From: Actinomycetota bacterium
Lineage (GTDB): Bacteria; Actinomycetota; UBA4738
Assembly: GCA_005885015.1 (NCBI GenBank)
Contig: VAYG01000008.1
Location: forward strand, 6,793 to 21,794
Length of the DNA: 15,002 bases
Direction of reading: 5' to 3'
This document shows positions 1 through 5,767 of the stretch, piece by piece (the stretch's first letter is position 1; each line of letters starts with the position of its first letter). Made by a program: the position numbers and the translations under genes. The notes under the pieces were generated by a model, which saw only the letters and a list, made by a program, of their open reading frames with translations, was not told where the DNA came from and made no database searches.

Positions 1-162
1 CCGGAGCCGATACGTGGTCGAGCGCCGGGAGTCTGGCCAAGCTGAACGCGTTCTTGTCCCGTCCCCCTACCACCAGGACCTTGCCGCTCGGCAACAGCGT
101 GGCCGAATGTAGCGCCCGCTCCTTGGCCATACTCCCGGCGCTCGACCACGTATCGGCTCCGG
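1..162. repeat. Near-perfect inverted repeat at the left edge (41-base arms)
   Basis: Bases 1-41 are the reverse complement of 122-162 at 40 of 41 positions; the one mismatch pairs base 33 with base 130. The spacer is 80 bases (42-121). The outer arm lies in a normal Kelch blade (Y-D-P-G-A-D-T-W-S-S-A-G-S-M). The inner arm replaces the next expected Kelch strand with unrelated residues (L-A-R-L-P-A-L-D-H-V). Ordinary tandem Kelch duplication would give direct repeats, so this is either a fold-back or chimeric junction in the assembly or a real small inversion. The 8-base CTTGGCCA at the inner end looks like the junction microhomology. Confidence 0.9.
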
Positions 163-1702
163 GGTCGTAGACCTCGGCGCTGGCCAGGTAAGTGACCTCC
201 CCGAACGAAACCGTGTAGCCGCCGGCAGCCAGCACCCTCCCGCTGGGCAAGGTGACGAGGGTCTCCCCCGCCCGGGGCGTCAGCATGCTCGCAGCCGTTG
301 ACCATGAGTTGGCCACCGGGTCGTAGAGCTCGGCCTCCGGGACCGGATCCTGGAGGGGCCCGAGGCCCCCCGCCAGAAGGACCATGCCGTCGGCGAGCAG
401 GGCCACGGCCTGGTCGGACCGGGGGACGGCGATGGTCCCCGCGCTGGTCCAGGAATCCGTGGCCGGGTGGTATCGCTGCGTCGCGGCCGTGACACCGCCG
501 GGATCCTGTCCTCCAACCACCAGGACGTCGCCGTCTGCGAGCCTGATCGCGCTGTGCTGCGAACGCTCAGCCGGGAGAGGCGCGGCGCTCATCAGGGTTC
601 GTCCGCGGGGCACATAGAGCTCAGCGAATCCCGTGTACGAGGCGGAGGCGGAGTTCCCTCCAGCTATCAGCAAGTTGCCACTCGCAAGCAACGTGGCGGT
701 GTGTTTGCCGCGGTCGTAGCCGAGGCTCGGCTCGGTGATCCATCTGCCTGAGGTTGCCTCGTACAGCTCCACGCTCGCTGAGGTGACGACGCCCATCCCT
801 TCTCGCAGCGAGCCGGCCACGAGTACACGGCCGTCCGGGAGGGCAGTTGCCGTGTGGCAGGAACGTCCGATGTGCATCGACGGAGCCGGCGACCAGGCAT
901 TCGCCGAGGGGTCGTAGATTTCTGCGGTCGAGTACGGGGTTCCAAAGCAGCGCTCGAACGATGCGATCCCTCCCGCCAACAGGACCCTACCGCTGGGCAA
1001 AAGGGCTGCTGCGGCTCGGGCTCGATTGGCCTGGACCATCGGTCCCGTCGCCGACCAGGAGTTCGTGGTTGGATCGTACAGATACGCCTCCGTTGCCGGG
1101 GGCGAGGAGCTGAAGCCCCCAGCCAGCAGCACCTTGCCGCTCCCAAGAAGGGTCGCAGCTGGGCGGTTCCCTCTGATCCCGGGGAGACTCCCGGCTGAGG
1201 ACCAGCTATCCGCGGCCGGGTCGTAGAGCGCAGGTTCGACACCCCCCGAACCCTGACCCCCCGCCAGCATGACTTTGCCATTCGGAAGGAGAACGGCCGC
1301 GTGCGCGTAGAGTCCCTTTGGCAAGCTCGCCGCGGGCGACCACGTATTCCCGACCGGATCGTAGAGCTCGACGGTACTCAGATCGAAAGAATCAAGACCT
1401 CCGGCAACGAGCACTTTTCCGTTGGGGAGCAGCGTCGCCGAGTGATTTCGTCGAGCTTGATTCATGTTCGCGGCGCTCGACCATGAGTTCGTGACGGGAT
1501 CGTAGATCTCCGCGGAGGCGAGAGAGGTGTTATTCGGGTTCTCCCCGCCGGCGACCAGGACGCGGCCATCGGGCAGCAGCGTCGCCGTCGCGTCCGCCCG
1601 TCCTGTCGCCAGGACGCCCCCCGACAGCCAGTCGGCTCGGGCGGGGCCAGAGACCAGGAGCGACGCCAAGATCAGCAATACGAGCGCAGTGGCTCTTCTC
1701 AA
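1..1702 (-). CDS. Secreted Kelch-repeat beta-propeller protein, 3' end outside window
   Basis: The gene starts at a TTG (1702-1700) and stays open for 567 codons to the window edge, so the C-terminus is missing. An AAGGA ribosome-binding site lies four bases upstream. The first residues read M-R-R then a hydrophobic stretch ending in A-R-A before Asp-Trp, a convincing Sec signal peptide; an in-frame TAG closes the frame just upstream. At least ten Kelch-type blades follow at 140-160 base intervals. Each has a [V/I/L]-Y-D-P-like strand, a T-W-S strand, a His-[S/T]-A-T-L-L-P-x-G turn and V-L-[V/L]-A-G-G. Kelch propellers bind partners or, in galactose-oxidase relatives, carry a copper site; no catalytic residues are visible here. 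More than seven blades implies two propellers or a long repeat array. Function is unknown; an extracellular binding role is an inference. The last 13 or so residues before the edge are suspect because of the inverted repeat there. Confidence 0.88.
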   Translation of the reverse strand, partial: MRRATALVLLILASLLVSGPARADWLSGGVLATGRADATATLLPDGRVLVAGGENPNNTSLASAEIYDPVTNSWSSAANMNQARRNHSATLLPNGKVLVAGGLDSFDLSTVELYDPVGNTWSPAASLPKGLYAHAAVLLPNGKVMLAGGQGSGGVEPALYDPAADSWSSAGSLPGIRGNRPAATLLGSGKVLLAGGFSSSPPATEAYLYDPTTNSWSATGPMVQANRARAAAALLPSGRVLLAGGIASFERCFGTPYSTAEIYDPSANAWSPAPSMHIGRSCHTATALPDGRVLVAGSLREGMGVVTSASVELYEATSGRWITEPSLGYDRGKHTATLLASGNLLIAGGNSASASYTGFAELYVPRGRTLMSAAPLPAERSQHSAIRLADGDVLVVGGQDPGGVTAATQRYHPATDSWTSAGTIAVPRSDQAVALLADGMVLLAGGLGPLQDPVPEAELYDPVANSWSTAASMLTPRAGETLVTLPSGRVLAAGGYTVSFGEVTYLASAEVYDPGADTWSSAGSMAKERALHSATLLPSGKVLVVGGRDKNAFSLARLPALDHVSAP

Positions 1703-1706
1703 GGCG

Positions 1707-1711
1707 TCCTT
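1707..1711 (-). promoter_or_regulatory. Ribosome-binding site deciding the TTG start of the Kelch gene
   Basis: AAGGA on the minus strand, four bases before the TTG. No ATG or GTG gives an intact signal peptide in this frame, so this site plus the hydrophobic leader fixes the start. Confidence 0.6.
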
Positions 1712-1841
1712 CTTCTACTCCGTCTCCGAGCAAGAAGGAAGACGATTACGGACGGGGCCTTAGGGCGCACCGTGCAAGCACAGCACGGGAGCCTCTGGAC
1801 AGCGATGCTGGCCAAGGTCTACGCGTGCGAGAATCCGCGGC

Positions 1842-2414
1842 GTGAGCAGGGCCGAAGCCGACGTCGACGCCGCGCTCGACCTTCGGGTCGATCCGGTCTC
1901 GGAGGCGGATGCCTACCGCAACATGCTGTTGGGGCTGGTGGGAGACCGCGACCCGGCGGAGGTCCAGGCGGAGCTCCCCGATCGGGTGGCCGCGGTGCTC
2001 CAAGACGCCGGGCCGGACCTTCGGACCCGCCCGGCTCCGGGCCAGTGGTCGGTGCTGGAGCTCCTCGGGCACATGATGGACGCGGAGATCGTCCTGGCCG
2101 CTCGGTACCGGTGGATCCTGGCCCACGACGAGCCTCCCCTGATCGGGTACGACCAGGACCTCTGGGTGGAGCGCCTCCGGCACCAGGAGGACGACCCGGG
2201 GGAGATGCTGGCCGTGCTGATGGCGCTCCGCCGTTCCCACCTCGGGCTGTGGGCTCGCACATCACCCGCCGAGCGGGCCAGGGTGGGCGTCCACGCCGAG
2301 CGCGGTGCCGAGAGCTACGAGCTGTCGTTCCGGATGCTGGCGGGGCACGACCTGTTCCACCTGGGGCAGATGCGGAGGACGCTGGACCAGGTGCGGGGCG
2401 AGCGCGGCGGGTAA
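1842..2414 (+). CDS. DinB-like (DinB_2 superfamily) metal-binding protein
   Basis: The 190-residue product has the DinB/YfiT four-helix-bundle pattern. An R-P-A-P-G-Q-W-S-V-L-E-L-L-G-H-M-M-D-A-E segment (about 62-82) is followed by a C-terminal G-H-D-L-F-H-L-G-Q-M helix (168-177). His77, His169 and His173 form the expected metal-binding triad. Family members include mycothiol- or bacillithiol-dependent transferases and many proteins of unknown reaction, so no substrate can be assigned. The start is the GTG at 1842, the only start codon in the open frame upstream of the conserved core; no clear ribosome-binding site precedes it. It is divergent from the Kelch gene across a 139-base gap in which I see no other gene. 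It is followed 69 bases later by the VOC gene on the same strand. Confidence 0.82.
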   Translation: MSRAEADVDAALDLRVDPVSEADAYRNMLLGLVGDRDPAEVQAELPDRVAAVLQDAGPDLRTRPAPGQWSVLELLGHMMDAEIVLAARYRWILAHDEPPLIGYDQDLWVERLRHQEDDPGEMLAVLMALRRSHLGLWARTSPAERARVGVHAERGAESYELSFRMLAGHDLFHLGQMRRTLDQVRGERGG

Positions 2415-2456
2415 CGCCCGAACGTCGGCGATTGGCGCCTTCGCTCGATCCAGCTG

Positions 2457-2462
2457 TACGCT
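2457..2462 (+). promoter_or_regulatory. Possible -10 element before the VOC gene
   Basis: TACGCT fits the actinobacterial TAnnnT -10 pattern and lies 21 bases before the start codon. A TTGGCG at 2432-2437 is 19 bases upstream, a wide spacing. Weak evidence from sequence alone. Confidence 0.25.
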
Positions 2463-2483
2463 CGACATTGGAGGTGATGCGAA

Positions 2484-2858
2484 ATGCTCGAGTCAGCAAC
2501 GGCTGTCCCTACGATCGCCGTGTCGGATATCGACCGGGCAAGGAAGTTCTACGAGGAGACCTTGGGCCTCAAGGTCATCGACGAGCGATCGGACGGCGTG
2601 CGGTACGCCGCCGGCAACACGTGGCTCCTGGTCTACCCGTCGCAGTTCGCCGGGACCGCCAAGAGCACGTACATGTCCTTCGAGGTGGATGACGTGGAGA
2701 AGACCGTGAAGGAACTGCGGGACCGCGGCGTCACCTTCGAGGAGTACGACATGCCGGGCCTGAAGACCGTGAACGGGATCGCAGAGATCCAGGGAGTCAA
2801 GGGCGCCTGGTTCAAGGACCTCGACGGGAACATCATCGCCGTCGGCCAGCAGACCTGA
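2484..2858 (+). CDS. VOC-fold (glyoxalase/bleomycin-resistance superfamily) protein
   Basis: The ATG is preceded by a strong GGAGGT site (2470-2475) at eight bases spacing, which settles the start. The 124-residue product shows two beta-alpha-beta-beta-beta modules. The first opens with I-A-V-S-D-I-D-R-A-R-K-F-Y-E-E-T-L-G-L (11-29). The second opens with Y-M-S-F-E-V-D-D-V-E-K-T (63-74) and ends at W-F-K-D-L-D-G-N-I-I-A-V (109-120). The usual metal-binding Glu after D-G-N is replaced by Ala119, and no His stands at the first-strand position. This is therefore probably not a classical metal-dependent glyoxalase. VOC proteins also serve as binding or resistance proteins; the ligand here is unknown. 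It lies 69 bases after the DinB-like gene and ends just before a strong terminator hairpin. Confidence 0.85.
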   Translation: MLESATAVPTIAVSDIDRARKFYEETLGLKVIDERSDGVRYAAGNTWLLVYPSQFAGTAKSTYMSFEVDDVEKTVKELRDRGVTFEEYDMPGLKTVNGIAEIQGVKGAWFKDLDGNIIAVGQQT

Positions 2859-2880
2859 TCGAGTCGACGCGGACGTACCC

Positions 2881-2909
2881 GGCGGTCGCGCCCTCAGGGC
2901 GCGACCGCC
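2881..2909. terminator. Bidirectional terminator hairpin between convergent genes
   Basis: A perfect 13-base stem (2881-2893 with 2897-2909, starting GGCGGTCGCG) encloses a TCA loop. It sits in the 57-base gap between the VOC stop and the CNB stop. No long T-run follows on either side, as is common in high-GC actinobacteria. Position between two convergent stops supports a terminator for both transcripts. Confidence 0.8.
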
Positions 2910-2915
2910 TGTCCT

Positions 2916-3407
2916 TCAGCTGAGCGGAGAGCTCTCGGTCTGCCGTACGCGGGCCGCCAGCTCTTGGAGGATGCGCGCGGCTAGCGCGCCCTCTCGCTCC
3001 AGCACCTCCAGGAAGTCGGCCCGGGCCAGGGTCAGGCACCGGATCGGGGACTCGGCCACCACCGTGGCCGTCCGGGGGCCTTCGTCCAGCACGGAGATCT
3101 CACCGAAGAAGTCACCCGGAGAGAACCGCCCCAACGTGCGTCCACTTCGGACCGCCTTCGCCCGGCCGTCCAGGAGCACGTAGAACGTCGTTCCCTTCGA
3201 GCCTTCCTTGACGACCTCGGCCCCCTGCTCGAACGCGTCGACGGCCGTCACCCTGGCCAACGACCGCAGCTGGCGTTTCGACAGGCTCGCGAACAGCGGG
3301 GCCTGCGCCAGGGCCTCCTCGCGCCTGGACGACTCCTCCTGGGAAACCCGAGCGCCTCGCGGCGCCGGCGCGAAGGGCCACCCTCCCGTGAAATAGCGTT
3401 CCTCCAC
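2916..3407 (-). CDS. Free-standing cyclic-nucleotide-binding domain protein
   Basis: This 163-residue product is a CRP-type CNB fold with no DNA-binding or enzyme domain. After an N-terminal stretch comes A-P-L-F-A-S-L-S-K-R-Q-L (36-47). The eight-stranded barrel includes the phosphate-binding cassette F-F-G-E-I-S-V-L-D-E-G-P-R-T-A-T (100-115). Gly102, Glu103, Arg112 and Thr113 match residues that hold the cyclic phosphate and ribose, so nucleotide binding is plausible. A C-terminal helix follows. The GTG start has a GGAGG site (3413-3417) at five bases spacing. The first 160 bases overlap the unusual 3' extension of the GrpB frame upstream on the same strand. A partner protein or target is unknown. 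A second CNB protein lies at 10759-11196 beside a cyclase. Confidence 0.85.
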   Translation of the reverse strand: MEERYFTGGWPFAPAPRGARVSQEESSRREEALAQAPLFASLSKRQLRSLARVTAVDAFEQGAEVVKEGSKGTTFYVLLDGRAKAVRSGRTLGRFSPGDFFGEISVLDEGPRTATVVAESPIRCLTLARADFLEVLEREGALAARILQELAARVRQTESSPLS

Positions 3408-4063
3408 TCTCGCCTCCGCTCCTCGAGGCCACTATCGGTCCGGCGGGCAGTCGAAGCAAATGTTGCCGGACGCTCCAGGAAGAGCGGCATCGCGAGCGGG
3501 TGCTTCGGGTCAGGTTGCTGCGACCGAGCGATGATCTGCTCGACCACGGCCGTCTTCGCGTCCGCATAGTTCTGCACGTACTTCCACGTCTGCGCGGCGA
3601 GCTGACGCTTGGTGCGCAGGTACAGCTCTCGCTCTTCCTCGTTCGTTCGCAGCCGGTCGCGGAACAGGAGATAGCGCTCGATCTCCCCACATCCCCGGGA
3701 GTACACGTGCAGGTTGAGGTTCGTGTCTGGACCCTTGAACAACCGGTGCTCGAACCACTCCGGCTCCCGGATCCAGAGCGTGTATCCGGCAGCCTCCAAG
3801 GCAGGCACGTAGGCTCCCTCGTCGCTCGTGTCCGCCACCACCAGGCAGATGTCGATGACCGGCTTGGCGGCCAGCCCCGGCACCGAGGTCGACCCGACGT
3901 GCTCGATGAGAAGCACTCGATCGCCCAGGGCAGCGCGGATCCGCTCCTCCTCGCGGCGGAACAGGTCCGGCCAGGCCGGGTCGTACTCCGCCAGGTAGAT
4001 CGGTGCGTCGTGCACTCTGGGTTCGCCCGCCACGTGAGCGGCCCTGATCTGCTCTTCGCTCAT
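3248..4063 (-). CDS. GrpB/UPF0157 family protein with abnormal C-terminal extension
   Basis: Residues 1-182 are a full-length GrpB-family protein, a nucleotidyltransferase-fold group of poorly known function. Recognisable segments are Y-D-P-A-W-P-D-L-F (28-36), the signature H-V-G-S-T-S-V-P-G-L-A-A-K-P-V-I-D-I (55-72) with the paired Gly-Ser, and K-Y-V-Q-N-Y-A-D-A-K (161-170). Family members normally end soon after this point. Here the frame runs on for about 89 more residues, very rich in Arg and Pro and unlike the family, and overlaps the CNB gene by 160 bases in another frame. A lost stop codon, or a frameshift in gene or assembly, is the likely cause. The ATG at 4063 is chosen because upstream codons run into the divergent DUF2461 gene; its ribosome-binding site is weak (CCGGAA). 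Confidence 0.8.
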   Translation of the reverse strand: MSEEQIRAAHVAGEPRVHDAPIYLAEYDPAWPDLFRREEERIRAALGDRVLLIEHVGSTSVPGLAAKPVIDICLVVADTSDEGAYVPALEAAGYTLWIREPEWFEHRLFKGPDTNLNLHVYSRGCGEIERYLLFRDRLRTNEEERELYLRTKRQLAAQTWKYVQNYADAKTAVVEQIIARSQQPDPKHPLAMPLFLERPATFASTARRTDSGLEERRREWRNAISREGGPSRRRREALGFPRRSRPGARRPWRRPRCSRACRNASCGRWPG

Positions 4064-4145
4064 AGGTTCCGGGGGTGAGCGATCCACGGCTCCATGTTGA
4101 CTGAATCCCGAGCCTCGGTCACGGACTGTAGTGTTGATCCCACGA

Positions 4146-4832
4146 ATGGGAGAGGGACTGTTCACTTCGGACCTGTTCCGGTTTCTGGAGGACCTTCGCA
4201 AGCACAACGATCGCGCCTGGTTCGCCAAGAACAAGGAGCGGTACATCGACGTGGTGCAGGAGCCGGCCCTGGAGTTCGTCCGGGGCTTCGCCGGCTACCT
4301 GCGGAAGATCAGCCCCGAGTTCGTCGCGGACGACCGTCCCTCGGGCGGCTCGCTGTTCCGGATCTACCGGGACATCCGGTTCTCCAAAGACAAGAGCCCG
4401 TACAAGACCCACGTCGGGCTGGACTTCCGCCACCGCAGGGGCAAGGACGTGCACGCCCCGAGCTTCTATCTCCATCTCCAGCCGGGAGAGACGTTCGCCG
4501 CGGCCGGGGTGTGGCACCCGGACCGCGAGACGCTGGACAAGATCCGAGAGGCCATCGTGAAGAAGCCGGACCGGTGGAAGCGGGCCGCGTACGGGAAACC
4601 GTTCCGGTCTCGCTTCAAGCTCTCGGGCGACGCGTTGAAGAGAGCCCCGGCAGGCTTTCCCGCCGACCATCCTTTGATCGAAGACCTCAAGTGGAAGGAC
4701 CACGTGGGGACGGCCATGTTGGACGAGCGCACCGTCACCTCGGAGGACTTCCTGCCCATGTACGCGAAGCTCTGTCAAGCCTCCGCGCCGTACGTGGAGT
4801 TCCTCTGCGGGGCGCTGGATCTGCCGTTCTGA
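4146..4832 (+). CDS. DUF2461 (TIGR02453) family protein
   Basis: The 228-residue product matches the family in length and layout. It opens with L-F-R-F-L-E-D-L-R-K-H-N-D-R-A-W-F, followed by K-N-K-E-R-Y. The central signature F-R-I-Y-R-D-I-R-F-S-K-D-K-S-P-Y-K-T-H includes the family's hallmark K-D-K-S-P-Y-K-T. A later F-Y-L-H-L-Q-P-G-E strand also fits. The family is widespread but its biochemical role is not established. The ATG at 4146 is preferred. A GTG five codons upstream (4131) is an alternative. Neither has a good ribosome-binding site. A TAGTGT at 4129-4134 could be a -10 element giving a very short leader. The gene is divergent from GrpB across 82 bases. Confidence 0.85.
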   Translation: MGEGLFTSDLFRFLEDLRKHNDRAWFAKNKERYIDVVQEPALEFVRGFAGYLRKISPEFVADDRPSGGSLFRIYRDIRFSKDKSPYKTHVGLDFRHRRGKDVHAPSFYLHLQPGETFAAAGVWHPDRETLDKIREAIVKKPDRWKRAAYGKPFRSRFKLSGDALKRAPAGFPADHPLIEDLKWKDHVGTAMLDERTVTSEDFLPMYAKLCQASAPYVEFLCGALDLPF

Positions 4833-4836
4833 CCAT

Positions 4837-4865
4837 CTGACGGGACGTGGCGCAGGACGTAGAGT
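4837..4865 (+). promoter_or_regulatory. Candidate promoter before the ABM-like gene
   Basis: CTGACG (4837-4842) and TAGAGT (4860-4865) are 17 bases apart, close to the TTGACn / TAnnnT pattern of housekeeping actinobacterial promoters. The site is just after the DUF2461 stop and 38 bases before the next start, so that gene may have its own transcript. Confidence 0.4.
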
Positions 4866-4903
4866 CCCGGCCAACGGTATGTCGTGTTCGAAAGGGGGAT
4901 GCC

Positions 4904-5194
4904 ATGTTCGCTCGGGTGACCGTGATCGAGGGACCGGCCGACCGCGCCGATGACGCCGTAAAGGTGATCAACGACCGGGCGGTGCCGGCGGCCAAGCAGA
5001 TTCCGGGGATCGTCGCCGCCTACTGGGCCCTCGACCGCTCCAGCGGCAAGGGCGTCACGTTCGCAATCTTCGACACCGAGGAGTCGCTCCGGGCCAGCGA
5101 GGAGACGGCCCGCCAGATACGCGAGGCCGCCGTGAAGGAGCTGGGCGCTCGGACGGTCAGTGTGGAGCACTACGAGATCGTCGGCCAGACTTGA
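4904..5194 (+). CDS. Small ABM-like dimeric alpha/beta-barrel protein
   Basis: The 96-residue product starts M-F-A-R-V-T-V-I-E-G and has a ferredoxin-like pattern. A first strand is followed by a helix (D-A-V-K-V-I-N-D-R-A-V-P-A-A-K). A strand pair then contains I-P-G-I-V-A-A-Y-W-A-L-D-R and G-V-T-F-A-I-F-D-T. A second helix (E-E-S-L-R-A-S-E-E-T) and a last strand (V-S-V-E-H-Y-E-I-V-G) complete the domain. This is the layout of antibiotic-biosynthesis-monooxygenase-like and other dimeric alpha/beta-barrel proteins; many have no known reaction. The start at 4904 has an AAAGGGGG site just upstream. A longer in-frame start at 4847 lacks one and adds residues outside the domain. The gene ends 20 bases before the cyclophilin start, so the two are probably co-transcribed. 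Confidence 0.75.
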   Translation: MFARVTVIEGPADRADDAVKVINDRAVPAAKQIPGIVAAYWALDRSSGKGVTFAIFDTEESLRASEETARQIREAAVKELGARTVSVEHYEIVGQT

Positions 5195-5214
5195 TCTGGG
5201 AGGAACACGCAGCG

Positions 5215-5694
5215 ATGACGACAGCAACCTTCACCACATCGATGGGGACGTTCAAGGCCCAGCTCCTTTCGGAGCACGCCCCGGTCACCGTGGGCAATTT
5301 CGTCGAGCTCGCGCGGGGGAAGCGCCAATGGCGCGATCCCCGCGACGGCCGTTCGAAGACCGAGCCGCTGTACGACGGCACGGTCTTCCACCGGGTCATC
5401 CCCGACTTCATGATCCAGGGCGGCGATCCGGAGGGCTCGGGCCGGGGAGGCCCCGGCTACCAGTTCGAGGACGAGTGTCCGCCGGGCGGCCCAACGTTCG
5501 ACCGCCCCGGCCTGCTGGCCATGGCCAACGCGGGGCCGAACACCAATGGGTCGCAGTTCTTCGTCACGGTGGCGGCCACGCCGTGGCTGAACGGGAAGCA
5601 CACCATCTTCGGGGAGGTCACGGAGGGGATGGATGCGCAGGACCGTCCGCGCACGGACGTGGTGATCGAGAAGGTCGAGATCGAGGACGCATAG
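5215..5694 (+). CDS. Cyclophilin-type peptidyl-prolyl cis-trans isomerase
   Basis: The 159-residue product has all the main cyclophilin active-site residues: F-H-R-V-I-P-D-F-M-I-Q-G-G-D-P (58-72; Arg60, Phe65, Gln68), N-G-S-Q-F-F-V-T (111-118; Gln114, Phe115) and W-L-N-G-K-H-T-I-F-G (124-133; Trp124, His129). It should catalyse proline isomerisation in the cytoplasm, as no signal peptide or membrane segment is seen. The ATG at 5215 follows a GGGAGG site at eleven bases. An in-frame TTG at 5191, overlapping the previous gene's stop, is less likely. Near the C-terminus, E-G-M-D is followed directly by A-Q-D-R-P and the final strand V-V-I-E-K-V-E-I. Relatives, as I recall them, have about ten more residues there (a V-V-D-x-I helix), so this copy appears to have a short internal deletion. 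Confidence 0.92.
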   Translation: MTTATFTTSMGTFKAQLLSEHAPVTVGNFVELARGKRQWRDPRDGRSKTEPLYDGTVFHRVIPDFMIQGGDPEGSGRGGPGYQFEDECPPGGPTFDRPGLLAMANAGPNTNGSQFFVTVAATPWLNGKHTIFGEVTEGMDAQDRPRTDVVIEKVEIEDA

Positions 5695-5698
5695 CCGG

Positions 5699-5727
5699 GG
5701 AACTCGCCGCACCCAATCGAGTAGGAT
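5699..5727 (+). promoter_or_regulatory. Candidate promoter before the delta-60 propeller gene
   Basis: TAGGAT (5722-5727) fits TAnnnT and lies 40 bases before the TTG start. GGAACT (5699-5704) is 17 bases upstream of it. The same TAGGAT hexamer stands before two other genes in the window (10733 and 12483), which raises confidence slightly. Confidence 0.35.
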
Positions 5728-5754
5728 CCGTCCTGCCTCCCTTACCCCCCATAC

Positions 5755-5762
5755 GAAGGAGG
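5755..5762 (+). promoter_or_regulatory. Ribosome-binding site deciding the TTG start of the delta-60 gene
   Basis: GAAGGAGG, a near-ideal Shine-Dalgarno sequence, lies five bases before the TTG at 5768. It fixes a start that gives a complete signal peptide. Confidence 0.75.
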
Positions 5763-5767
5763 CGCGG

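Noticed and set aside
667..1281. A 204-codon minus-strand frame in the Kelch region
   Set aside because: It is another frame of the Kelch gene. The true frame shows regular Y-D-P and A-G-G motifs and continues unbroken from 1702 to the edge.
150..1560. Regularly spaced similar sequence about every 145 bases, possibly a CRISPR or tandem DNA repeat
   Set aside because: The spacing and similarity are explained by Kelch blades in the protein. The units are diverged and lack identical short repeats.
4096..4134. TTGACT as a -35 for the DUF2461 gene with TAGTGT as -10
   Set aside because: The spacing is about 27 bases, far from the usual 16-19, so the two cannot form one promoter.
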